From positions 24,487 to 78,428 of the forward strand of contig JAHBMJ010000168.1 in the NCBI GenBank assembly GCA_018398765.1: 53,942 bases of DNA, given 5' to 3'. Shown here in pieces: positions 24,673 to 34,936 of the stretch. The notes under the pieces are model-generated. The model had not been told where the DNA came from and searched no databases. It was given only the letters and a program-made list of their open reading frames with translations. The stretch comes from Chromera velia. Taxonomy: Eukaryota > Sar > Chromeraceae. Within the stretch, counting starts at the first letter, position 1. Every line of letters starts with the position of its first letter. Made by a program: the position numbers and the translations under genes.

Positions 24673-27600
24673 AAGAAGAGAAGGGAAGGGGGACAAGCAG
24701 GCAGACAGATTTCTTTCTCAGCGTGTGGAGTAAAGGGGGAAGGGTTGTTTGGTGTGTGACGCAAGCAGCCTGACAGTTTGACGGAATCAAGAAGTTCGAA
24801 GACGAAATTCTGCCCAGAGCTCTCATTTAGCTCGGCATCTCACGAGCAAAGAAACATGGACAGAATTGCGCTGCACAAAGCAAATGCAGATCGTTTCGGT
24901 GGGATTCAAAACTGACTACTACTCTGATTGTGTTCGGCATCTATCTGGGTGCACTGCAGATTGACGGCACCGCAAATTTTGTCCACACCTTTCCATTTGC
25001 TTCAGGCAAGTGTGTGGGCCTGTACTGGTGTTTTTGAGTCTGCTTTTTGTTGGTGTACCAGCTATCCCTCTGAGATGCAAGGGTCATCCTTTTGAAATTC
25101 TTGTCTGCTCTATCACTCTTGTCGATGTGCCAGTGTGTTTATCGCTCTTCCCCTCGCTTCTGAACTTGTCGCCCTGTTGCGTGCATTCGTGGGTGGGTGG
25201 ATGTGTACGTTTGCTTTGCAGTCTCGATAGGGTTCTCGAGGGGGAAGGAAGTGAAGCTTGGTGCTGTCTACAATCCTGTTCTGGTCAGCAGTTCAAGTCG
25301 TGTAAGACCTGTTCTCTGTCTTTGCTTTCCGTTCCCTGAGTTGGCAAGGCTCTAGAAGGCAGGAGGGAGATTGAATGGAGATGGATACCGGATGCATGGG
25401 ATGTTTTTTGTATTTCGACAGAAGTTCCGCCTTTTTGCCCTCTTTCTTGTATGCTTTGAGAGAGGAGGAGACGGCTGGGCGCGAATCTCTCTGACGAGCT
25501 GCTTGGAAGGGGATGAAGGGCATGCAGGTGTGATGGGGAGGTGGAGAGAGGATTCCCTGGCAGAGAGGGGGGGGATGAAGAGAAGAGAGAGGAAGAGAGA
25601 GTTACTGGCTTCGTACATGCTTCGGGGGTCCATTTGTGTTGATGTGCGTGTATGTGTTTGTGTGCAGAACGAGATGTTCACTGCAACGAAGGGAGGGGGT
25701 GCGTTTCTGAACGGAGAGAAGATTACCGTTAGCGGATGTACAAAGCTGAGCGAATCCCTGGTTTCCACTGGATTCTGTTGTTCTCTTATGAGGAAGGTCA
25801 GGGGATCTGTGTGGATGGAGGGTTGTGCAAGATGTGTCCTCGACGCATTTAGAGTCTGTTCGTCATGGCATCGGTCTACAAGCTGTCTGTCTGTCTATTG
25901 CGTGGGGTGTTTGTCTGTTTGTCGAAGTGCCGACATGCATGAGAGGTAAGAGAATGGACGGCGAAAAGAATAATAATTGAGCCTTTTTGGAGTGCTTCCG
26001 ACTAAGAGAAAAAACAACTTCGTCTCAAAGTTGCACTGTCAAAGAGGGCGCGCATGCGTATGTTTGGGATCTCTGTAGGGCCCAGAGAGATATGTGCGGT
26101 TTCTGCCTAGAGAGTAGAAACCTGAAAGTAAGCTTAGCTGGTTGCCTTTGAAGGGAAAGTGAAAGGGAATGCAGGGAGGCCGGATTGAAAGTATACGAGG
26201 GATCGTTCAAGTGGGAGGGGGTTCCGAAAATCTGGATGCAATAATCCTCTTTGTGTGTGTCTCGTCTTGAAGCCTCAAACAATCTTCTTCTTTCTGTATG
26301 TCTTGCGTTGTACTGCAGCTGTCTTCGGACAGCACGACAGAGGCAGAGAGGAAAGAAGTGGAGGCAAGAAAAGGTGAGATGGTCTCGCGTCGAGACGAAC
26401 AAATGGATGACCCTTTTTTTTTGGGGGNNNNNNNNNNNNNNNGGGGGGGGGGGGGGCAAGAAGGATGTCTGCAAGATCAAACAGTAAAGGGAAAATGACC
26501 TCGTTTCGCATTCGTGTGGTGGTGAATAATGTCTGGCATCATCTTTTTCAAACGGCCTCTCTCGACCAAGCATCTCTTTGACCTGGCTGTGTGTGATGCC
26601 CCACGCCTCCTTTTCTCTCCGCATGTCTGCAGAAGAGATCTTGAAGTACATTAGCGTGATCATGCAGGTCCGTCTGTCTGGCGGCGCTTCTGGCTGGCTG
26701 GGGGGCTGGGGGGGGGGAGGTTCGCATTCGTTTTTTTTGTTATTCTGTCTCTCGCTCTGAACTGACAGGCCTCTGTATGGCGGTGTCTGATTCTTGAACT
26801 TCAAAGAGCACTATTCATGAATTGAGTACGGCATTGTGCAGTCTTTTTGGAAGTTTTGTGTTTTTTTGTTTCACTTCATCACCTTCACATTTCTCTCTTC
26901 CTTCCCCTCGTTCCATCCATCCATCTGACTCGTGCAGGAAGTCCATGACATCCGCAGAGTAGGGTCTGCAGCCCTCGACCTCTGTCAAGTTGGTCAGTCA
27001 GTCAGTCAGCCTGTCAGTCAGTCAGTCAGTCAGTCAGCCTGTCAGTCAGGCAGGCAGTCAGTCAGTCAGTCAGTCAGTCAGCCTGTCAGTCAGCCTGTCA
27101 GTCAGTCAGTCAGTCAGTCACTCAGCCTGTCAGTCAGCCTGTCAGTCAGTCAGTCAGTCAGTCAGTCAGTCTGTCAGTCAGCCTGTCAGTCAGCCTGTCA
27201 GTCAGTCAGTCAGTCAGTCAGTCAGTCAGTCAGTCAGTCAGTCAGTCAGTCAGTCAGTCAATGAATCCGTTCCGTCATCTCATTTCTGCACAGGTGGGAG
27301 GGAGGGAGGGAGGGAGGGAGAGAATGCATGGAGACGTGAAGGAGAAAGGTGGTGTAAGCGAAGTGAAGGATGCTGAACTGAAGTGATGCAGAGTGAGCGG
27401 AGGGAAAGAGAGAGCACTTGTGAGAGAAGGAAATAGGGGTCGAGAGGATGCAACTGGTGGAGAGGCGGGGGATTCAATGAGAGTCATCAGTGCCCCCCCC
27501 CACCCATCTCCCTCACATCCTTGCGCTTCAATTCTTTCGATCGCTCTCCCTGATTGCATGCATGCATGCAGCCATGGGAAGGACAGACATGTACTTCGAG

Positions 27601-28584
27601 TTCGGGCCCCATGAATGGGTGGGTGAAGGAAGAATTGAATGTTTCTTCTCAAGAATGGTTGGCTAAATGATTGAGTTTAGGCCTGATGCCTGGAGGGGTG
27701 ATTTTCAATCTGGTCGCGGGTTTTCGGGGGTCGATCGAGAGAGTCCATTGTTCTCTCTCTTTCGTGGACCTCCCGGGTGGTCCCTCTGGTGGATTCAAAT
27801 CGAGCCCGGAAGGGGGGACCCTAGATATGAATCGTCAAAACGCTTCCATGCTGCCGATTCTGCTCATCTCTTGTTGTTTCATTCGCTGATAATTGAATGA
27901 TGAAATGAATGACTACGGTGATTGAACAACAGCTGTCTGTCTCGATTCTCACGCAGGACGTCGCTGCCGGGTCGATCATTCTGGAGGAGGCAGGAGGATT
28001 CCTCTGTGACCTCGATGGGGCTCCTGTCAGTCAGTCAGTCAGAACCTTGCTGTTCCTTCCTTCCTTCTAGTCAGCGACAATCAATGCATGGGTGGCATCT
28101 TTATCTAGATGGGTGCGTGTATGGGTGTTTTCTTCCCCCTATGCATTTCTCTTTTTTAAAAAAAGGCGCGGCTACAGGCATCTATGTGCGTAACCATACA
28201 CACACTTGATTCCCGTCAGTTCTTCCCTCCCTCTCTACTCTTTCGATTTCGCCAGCGCCTCACTGTCCTCGGCCGGCGTCACTTCTCGTTTTTGCGGCGG
28301 GTCTCAATTATTCCCTGCTTATCTTTGCGTGCTCCGTTATCCGTCAGCATTCTTGTAAGGAGGATGTGAGTTCAAACCTCCACCTGGGGTTTGGCATCAA
28401 TCACCCAATCAATCAGTCAATCAACCATGATTTTCACTCTGACGACTCTCTTTTGCATGTTCCCCCTGCATGTGCGCAGTTTGACATCGCCGCCCGTCGT
28501 ACCCTCGCGGCAGCCTCCAAGGACCTTGCGATGGAACTGGTCAACAAACTGGCAGCTGGAAAGTGCTTGAGACCGTTCCGTTGA
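23526..28584 (+). CDS. Inositol monophosphatase family protein, 13 exons
   Basis: Mg2+-dependent, typically lithium-sensitive phosphatase that releases inositol from inositol monophosphate. Exons: 23526-23745, 23848-23931, 24155-24226, 24562-24617, 24960-25005, 25222-25283, 25668-25796, 26319-26373, 26633-26667, 26938-26992, 27572-27618, 27957-28025, 28480-28584. Lengths sum to 1035 bases, 344 codons plus stop, with every phase matching. Catalytic motifs are complete: CEES (metal-binding Glu), WIIDPIDGTANF (DPxDGT motif, split by an intron) and W-DVAAGSIILEEAGG (second Asp motif). Other family stretches are FPAHKF, FPFASVSIGF, ATKGGGAFLNG, DIRRVGSAALDLC and the C-terminal RRTLAAASKDLA. The core begins at the Met at 23685; from there the protein is 291 residues, close to the 277 of human IMPA1. 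The frame stays open upstream to a Met at 23526, adding 53 residues that resemble a signal peptide plus transit peptide. Intron 5 has a GC donor. Confidence 0.95.
24402..24495 (+). repeat. Poly-G followed by (GA)n in an intron
   Basis: A G-rich run of about 27 bases, then GA repeats, in phosphatase intron 3; another (GA)n lies at 24640-24671 in the next intron. The homopolymer length is doubtful in draft sequence. Confidence 0.9.
25006..25221 (+). other. GC-AG intron in the inositol phosphatase gene
   Basis: Donor TTCAG|GCAAGT, acceptor TTTGCAG. Removing it joins HTFPFAS to VSIGFSRG, exactly the family pattern (FPFVAVSIGF in mammals), so the GC donor is supported by coding continuity. Confidence 0.85.
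26428..26442. other. Assembly gap (15 N)
   Basis: Fifteen N flanked by a T/G run and a G run, inside phosphatase intron 8. The flanks suggest a homopolymer that could not be resolved. Confidence 0.99.
26993..27260 (+). repeat. (GTCA)n tetranucleotide array
   Basis: About 65 GTCA units, some replaced by GCCT or GCAG variants, beginning at the 26993 donor of phosphatase intron 10. The open frames over it are repeat translations. Confidence 0.95.
28327..28427 (+). mobile_element. tRNA-like SINE remnant with (AATC)n tail
   Basis: In the last phosphatase intron, GCATTCTTGTAAGGAGGAT resembles an anticodon arm (CTTGTAA loop) and GTGAGTTCAAACCTCCAC resembles a T arm with a Pol III B box (consensus GGTTCGANNCC). 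It is followed by CCACCTGGGGTTTGGCATC and AATCAATC repeats. The D arm and 5' end are weak, so this is read as a short interspersed element, not a functional tRNA. Confidence 0.5.
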
Positions 28585-29777
28585 ATTGAGTGTCGACAAC
28601 GTTTGAAGACGGCAAGGCAGATCAATGCAGTGAATTCATAAAGAGAAAATATGGTGTGACTCATTCAGAGTTCCTCTCTGACTCATTTGCGCTGTTACAC
28701 TTAATTCGACTTTGAGAGTTACCCGGGTAGCGCAGTAACTTTAGGGTCTATGACCTTGTAAAGTTACCGTACTTTAGTAACTGTGACAAATGCTGTAAAG
28801 TCACTAAAGTACATGGAGTAGAAACATTATGCTATAATAGTTAGAGCAGTGTTTATACAACTTCCCATCTCAATTTCAAAGTAGCTACTACAGTAGTGTT
28901 TTTGTCGTGAAGGCATTAACTTTTTGCCTATTCTAACAAAAAATCATGCAGATTTGGGGGGAAAAATTTAGGAAATAATCCTGGAAATTCTTAAAAAAAA
29001 TGTTTGAGGTGACAATGAGGTCGTTATTTCCAGAACTAGTCACGGTTCCAGAAAAATTAAATTTGTTGACCCACCTAATTTACCTTTAAAAATTTAGATG
29101 ATAAAAGATCAAAAAAATCTGGAGTCCGGTTCTTCATCATTTTTTACATTACTAGGAGTCTAGGACCGTTAACTAAGACTCTAAGAGTTTCCAACTAGGA
29201 CTTTGAGTTATACTGTGTTGTTAGGAGTAACCAACTTAGTTTGGTTACCGAGGCGGCCGTTAGGCCGCTTGGTAACCATTTTCATGGTTACAGTAATCCT
29301 GCAGAGTCACATTGATTACCAATTTTTAAGAAAATCCGGACTAACTACCAATTTTTAAGAAAATCCTAAAAAAAAATTGGTAACTCCCATTGGAGTCTCC
29401 CAATTTTTAGGTGACTCTAAATGTTCATAGAATTTATTCCTAATAATGAATTAGAGTCTAATGGCTGCGGCTAGAGACTAGTGAGCCCCTGTCTAGTCTG
29501 TACACAAAATTTTAGCTTCAAACTGTATGTACTTCTTTCACTAGACTAGGTACTAATTTTTCAAAATTGGGAGTTACTGGCGGTAAAAAATTGGTAGTAC
29601 TACCAATTCGATGCCCAATTCAACTCCCAATTAATTCATTAGGGTGCCCGCTCCGGGCACTATATTTGTTATGGGAAGAGGGGAGGGTGGTGGCGGCTTG
29701 ATTGTCTGGGTTCGCCCCGAATTGAAGGAGGGGCCGTAGACAGAGAAGCAGAGGGAGCAGGATGGTCAGACAGCAGA
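28585..29777. other. AT-rich intergenic DNA with short inverted and direct repeats
   Basis: Low-GC DNA. It holds a hairpin at 28769-28812 (arms around GTACTTTAGT / ACTAAAGTAC), two direct copies of TACCAATTTTTAAGAAAATCC (about 29318 and 29346), and many GGTAAC/GTTACC words. No gene was seen. Confidence 0.7.
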
Positions 29778-31190
29778 ATGGGGGAGGGCAGCGTCGAGGA
29801 GCCCGAGAGAGAGCCCGAACCTGTCCTCCTTGACAACTGTATCTTAGGCAGTCTGAGGTATGCGGATGATCTCTGTTTCCTTGCTCATTCCGTCTCAGAT
29901 CTGCAAAAGAAGTTTTCAGCCTTGGAAGGGTATTGCAAGGAATGGGGACTGACTGTGAACTTAAAGAAAACGAAAATCTTACGCCTGTCTGCCTTGGCTC
30001 TGGGGCAGTCTGCAGGGAGAGTCATGTATGGTGGGAGGGAAGTTGAATGGACATCCGAATACAAATATCTGGGGTGTGTTTTCTTTGAAGGGGGGTGTTT
30101 GAACAAGACAATTGAGTCCCGTATTACTTCTGCTTCGCGGGCTCTGGGAGGGGTAATTAGGTTGATTGCGAGCATGGGCCCGCTCAGCATTGATGTGCAG
30201 GTAACAGTCTTTAGAGCCTGCTGGACCTCCATAGCGCTCTACTGCCTTGAATATCTGCCAGTGCGGGATACAGACCTGCTCGCTCTTGATGCTTTGCAGC
30301 TTCGGTTTGCCCATTGGTATGGTCATTTGTCTGCTCGCAGCCTCTGCCTGCCCTCTCTTTGCATCCTTGGTCTTCTTCCCTGCAAAGCCCTTCTCTGCTC
30401 CCGTATCGCTGACTGGTGGCACTCTCTTTCTATCACAACACACACTATTCCTGCAGCCATGTTGCATGCCTGGAAGAATAACTGCTGCCAACAATTCATA
30501 AGGTCTATAGATAGGCTGTTTGATTTGATTTCTGTCCGCTCGCTGAGGGTCGAGCCCGATCTGTCTTCCCAACGCGGGCAGAATGGTGATAGGGCACAAG
30601 GCACCGGCTCACTTTTCTTCAAGAGCAAGGTGAGACAGACAGTTGCAAAGGAATGCATGAAGGCTTCTGAGGATGATGGGCAATCTTCCTCTCACTTTCC
30701 CCTCCTTGCTAGACTCACCCCTCTGCAGCGCGACTTCCCGTCCTCCCACTGTATGTTTGTCTTCCTCCTGTATAGCAAGTCGTCCTCCGGTGTTCTTTCC
30801 GTCTCTGCCCTTCCCCGTTCTGCCCTGTCGGTTACGGATGGCTCGATCTTTTCTTTTTTACGCATGCTGACATACAACCCGATGGGCGGGCAAAGTGGGC
30901 TGCCTGTTGGTTGCTCTGATAGAAAGCTGTGCACCTATGAAGCCTGCTGCCGGTATGTAGATGATTGTATTCATCGGCTCTCTGTCTGCCCCCGATGGAC
31001 TGCCGAACAAGGCTTTTTGCAGTGGTTAGCATTAATTCAATCAGACCGCTTCACTCGTTGTGACTCACCCTTTACATCCGCCTCTAGGACCTTTTCGAAT
31101 CTGGGGGTTCGCAAGTTCATCACATCGCTCTTGCGCTCTCAACCCTCTCTTCTCTTTATGATTTCTCGTCATATTGTAGTAAATGATTGA
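29778..31190 (+). mobile_element. LINE-type (non-LTR) reverse transcriptase, 5'-truncated
   Basis: An uninterrupted frame of 470 codons. It contains SLRYADDLCFLAHS, the catalytic YADD box of reverse transcriptase, then GLTVNLKKTKIL and YKYLGCVFFEGG, which follow the catalytic box in non-LTR enzymes. Near the C-terminus CTYEACCRYVDDCIHRLSVC fits the C-terminal zinc-knuckle pattern (C, C, H, C) of LINE proteins. Palm and finger motifs that should precede YADD and the endonuclease are absent, so the copy is 5'-truncated, as is usual for LINEs. The open frame indicates fairly recent insertion. Confidence 0.85.
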
Positions 31191-31273
31191 TTAGATTAAG
31201 TTCGAATAACTGTCGTCCACTTAGCTTGCAGCTGGCATAATTGAACAGACCCATGCATGTATGCGCCATCCAG

Positions 31274-31318
31274 GAGTTCTAAGTCCACCTAGGGCTTGGT
31301 ATCAATCAATCAATCAAG
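31274..31318 (+). repeat. LINE 3' tail with (AATC)n, similar to the SINE tail
   Basis: GAGTTCTAAGTCCACCTAGG, then GCTTGGTATC and AATCAATC repeats. This aligns without gaps over about 35 bases with the tail of the tRNA-like element at 28368-28413. Confidence 0.65.
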
Positions 31319-33298
31319 AACTGGGCAACCAAGATGTCCTCGGGGGACTGTTTGGTGGAAATAACAAGCCGATCGAGGACTACACGTCCTCCTTTCTCAT
31401 GTATTACAGGAAAGATAATCCAATGCCTGCGCATTTTGCCATTTGATTATTAAATTACATTGAACAAACCTGTCGCAGATGTGTATCGATCGCATAATTT
31501 TTGCATAATGATTCAAATTTGGGTTTTTAACAAGTTTTTGACAAGTTTTCAACTTAAGTTTTAGTGGTTGTTCAACATGATTTTAGACTCTAAACAGTAA
31601 AAAAGTTAGTGTCAAAATTTTTTTTTTTTAAGAAAAACATTTGCGTGCCGAAGCGAGAAGGTGTGGGGGGGAGGGGGGGGGGATCTTGCGTACCATTGGC
31701 ACTCAAATGAATTTTTACATGGCCCCAAACAACTTAGACAAAAAAAGTTTAAAAGTGATCTTTTTAAACTTTTTTACGTCGTACTCTACTCGTACACAGT
31801 TTTTGAAGATGCGTTTCTCCTGTATTAGATCTTGATGCAACATGATGCAACATATTTGTGGGCAGATATAGCTAGATTACCGCGGTAGTGGTAATCCCCT
31901 CAGACCCCCCTAGTTACCAAGTTTTGGTTACCAATTTGATGGTAACCAAAAGCTTTCTAAGAAGGGCCGGTAGTTACTCCTAACAGCACAGTATACTTTC
32001 AGTTTTTTAAATATACTACAAATACATATATAAAAAATTAGATAAAAAAAGACTTTCAAACCACTTTTTAGAGAATCCAGAACCCCATGCAGAACACCTC
32101 CAATCCAGCCTCCAATTTTATATGGTATACAAAAAAAAGGTTATAGGCTCGGATTCAATATATATTATATTTGAAATAAAATGCTAATATAATATAATGT
32201 AATATAAACTTAATGTAATATAGGAGGATGAAGTTTGGTTTGAAGGAAATGAGTGAAAGAAGGGAGATCCGGCCTGCAAAATTTGATGATATGATGTGTC
32301 TCTTTGGTTGATCAGGCGGTTTCTGATAAGGATTCACTCCGATTTAGAGGGAGGTTGCTCTGTCCCGCGCCGAAGCTAGTCCCGAAGGGGGATTTGGTTG
32401 AATTAAGAAGGAAAGATCGACAAACACGGGCGAATTTATATGGATGTTATATCATATTATATTATATTTATATTATTATATTAGAAGAAAAAGCTAGACA
32501 CTGCTTATCTAGGGGCGCCTTTGCCCTTGAGCGCACACAGCACTTATAGGTGTTCGTTTTCAGAAGGTGTTCGAAGTAAGGCTACTTCACTTCCAACCAT
32601 CAATCAAGTCTCTGACTTATCTGACTCCATCATTCTGTATCACCGAATTACTGTTTACATGCATTTACGTACATGCAATTAATTCTGCATGCATTGATCT
32701 GCAAGATGCGTACGTGCTCGGTCATGGCTCTCTGGAGGCGCGCTGTGCGGCGGGACCGGTTGGCCGGTGCCGGCCCGCTTGCACGTTCTGCTTTAGAGAA
32801 ACTCTAAAGATATATATATGTATATATTGAATCTAAGCCTAGAAAAAAGGCTTAAAAATCAAAACCTTTCTATATCTGTACAAAAACAAATTAACGCGGC
32901 CAGTGCTGCAGTGCATTACCTTGTTGATGGAGACGAGAAAAGGTTGGGTTTCACAGAATGGGAAAAGGGGGACGAAGCGGGGCCAGGGCCGATAAAGGCT
33001 AGGATAAAGGGCTGCATCCAGGAAAAATTATCTCTCAGAAATACTCGGAGCGCCGCTTAGAGCGGAGAATGAAGAGAGGCATTTAAAACGAGAGCAAAGG
33101 ACGATCAGCGGCGAAGGAGCCGACGGGAGGAGATAAAGAAAAGAACTGAGAGGCAGGAAAGTGATTTTACACAGACGAAGTTTAAACAACTGAACAACAG
33201 GGCGACACGCAAAACAACAAGTCGTCGCTGCACATAACATCAACATTCTCATTCTTCCAACAATGAATGCACACGATTGATGTGATCACTTGCTTACT
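31319..33298. other. AT-rich DNA, no gene recognised
   Basis: Contains TA-rich microsatellite-like sequence (32150-32225, 32445-32485), GTAACC/GGTTAC words, and a short GC-rich patch near 32735-32785. No open frame has a recognisable family pattern. Confidence 0.6.
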
Positions 33299-33892
33299 TT
33301 ACATGTGTGGTATAATTCGGAGCATGACGAATGCGAACGACACGAACGACAGAAGGATCGTCTTGATGTCCGTTGCATTACTCACTTGGTAAAACACATA
33401 CAGCAACACAACCGAGAGAAAAAGAAAGGTCGCCATCTTGGAGGCTTTGGTGATCAACAGGAAGAAAACAGCTGGAGACTCGTCTTGGTCCTCTTGATTC
33501 GCTCTTCTCCGACAGGTGAACTTCCACCCTATATGCTCACCGCAGCCCGCGTTGTCGCACAAAAGGATCTGCCAACCGTATCCTCGAAACCATGAGACCT
33601 CAAATTCAGGGGGTCGCGGCTGCACAATCACATTGCGAATGATTCGCTTCGCAAGGAAAGTGTCAAAACTTCGGGGAAGCCAATTGACCACGAATGACTG
33701 AGTAAAGCGCAACCGGTGCACATCCACGAGTCCCTGTCCCCTTCGTATTCTGGTCTTTCGACTCAGTTTGGACGCAGCTGCCTTGAGGATCCTCTCGTCC
33801 TCTCCACATGAGATCTGGTCGGAGGGCTCTGCAAGAAGGGCGTGGCAACACGGACAGAAGATACCGTCGACTCCTTGTGAACCGTGAAACAT
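33299..33892 (-). CDS. CULT-domain (cereblon-type) protein with two C-terminal membrane helices
   Basis: 197 codons in one exon. The CULT domain is the part of cereblon that binds thalidomide-type ligands and cyclic-imide degrons. Residues 101-125 read WFRGYGWQILLC, then DNAGC, then EHIGWKF, closely matching cereblon [23 protein letters not shown]. The three Trp of the ligand cage are all present (W101, W107, W123). The zinc ligands would be C13, C16 (CPCC), C112 and C117; the second pair has four residues between the Cys instead of two. After the domain come two hydrophobic segments (about 153-170 and 178-194), so the protein is probably membrane-anchored. There is no Lon-like N-terminal domain or DDB1-binding region as in cereblon. 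A stop lies 13 codons upstream in frame, so the start at 33892 is plausible, but an upstream exon is not excluded. It sits alone among retroelement debris. Confidence 0.8.
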   Translation of the reverse strand: MFHGSQGVDGIFCPCCHALLAEPSDQISCGEDERILKAAASKLSRKTRIRRGQGLVDVHRLRFTQSFVVNWLPRSFDTFLAKRIIRNVIVQPRPPEFEVSWFRGYGWQILLCDNAGCGEHIGWKFTCRRRANQEDQDESPAVFFLLITKASKMATFLFLSVVLLYVFYQVSNATDIKTILLSFVSFAFVMLRIIPHM

Positions 33893-34472
33893 CCTCGACC
33901 GTACTTCCCCACCCGCCTGTTGCTCAGATCACTGCCGAGGCAACCGAAACGATGTCATCCTCTGACTCGGTTCATGTATGTATTGATATATGTCTCTGAG
34001 GGAGAGAAGGTCCTTGTATATGATGCGACACTTCTAGTTCAACCGGCCCTCCTGGGAAGGGGGGAAACGAGACCTGTGATTTCAGACGACCTTGAACCAC
34101 AGGAATGAATAACAACAGACTTCCAATCCAACGCGAAACGCTCCCTCCGAGAAACGATCAGACCAAAGCACGAACTCGAGCAGTTCCTGGCGAACGATGG
34201 TGGTCGGTCGGTTGGCTGGCCTGGAAATGCAAATGCCCCTCATGGTTTCGACGCGAGGTTGAAAACCTGCTCATCAATCATTGTCTAATCTGGCAGGCTC
34301 AATCTGGCAGAGTCACACTGAGTCGCGTAGACGGGTCAGAAGTTAGGCAGCGCCGCCCGCGCGGGTATGCATGGCGCGGCATTGGCGCCGCGCGCGGGGG
34401 GGAGATCCATACCGGGCGGCCCGGGCCGATGCATACAGGTACATACAAGACCAAAGAGACACTGAAGAAAGG
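33893..34472. other. Intergenic region upstream of the CULT gene
   Basis: No gene recognised. Includes a GC-rich patch at 34350-34430 with several GCGC palindromes, unlike the AT-rich surroundings. The CULT promoter should lie in the left part. Confidence 0.5.
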
Positions 34473-34936
34473 CGTATCACATACCGGCGGCGAGTGGGGT
34501 GCTTTTTGCCCCCCTAAAGCGGCACATTTCCGTAAAAAACTCATTCTCAAAATTGGTAAGGAGTTAGAAGCTGAAACTTTGTGTAAGAAGACGTTGTAAC
34601 GATAAAAAAAGAACTATGGAATAGATTTTTTATATCATTTCTAGAAACATAGGCTGTCATACAAATTTTTTGATTTTGACACCATTTTTTAACGCTTTTA
34701 AATAGTAAGAAAACCGGTATAAAACTTATAAAATTCGTATGGCAGCCTATATTTGTAGAAATGATATAAAAAATCTGTTCCATAGTTCTTTTTCCATCGT
34801 TACAACGTCTTCTTACATAAATTTTCAGCTTCTAACTCCTTACCAATTATGAGAACGAGATTTTTGTGGAAAAGCGCCAGCCGCCTATGTAGAGGGGGGG
34901 GCAAAAAACACCCCACTCGCCCTCGGCATGCGATAC
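34473..34936. mobile_element. Foldback element (large inverted repeat)
   Basis: Left arm about 34473-34668 and right arm about 34732-34936 are reverse complements over nearly their whole length. Shared stretches include GGCGAGTGGGGTG, ATTGGTAAGGAGTTAGAAGC, AAGAAGACGTTGTAACGAT, AGAACTATGGAA and TTTTTTATATCATTTCTA. The central loop is about 60 bases. Arms differ by scattered substitutions. No coding capacity. It resembles a foldback or MITE-type non-autonomous DNA transposon. Confidence 0.85.

Larger units (their letters stand above)
29209..31995. repeat. Inverted repeat pair flanking the LINE fragment
   Basis: TATACTGTGTTGTTAGGAGT at 29209 reappears inverted at 31995-31970 (TATACTGTGCTGTTAGGAGT on the minus strand). 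Both copies are followed inward by GTAACC-rich sequence with little further match. They could be the ends of one larger element or two copies of a dispersed repeat. Confidence 0.5.

Noticed and set aside
26993-27260. CRISPR-like regular array
   Set aside because: It is a 4-base GTCA microsatellite with no spacers, inside a eukaryotic intron.
28327-28395. Functional tRNA gene
   Set aside because: Anticodon and T arms look tRNA-like, but the acceptor stem and D arm do not pair convincingly, and an AATC tail follows; a SINE fits better.
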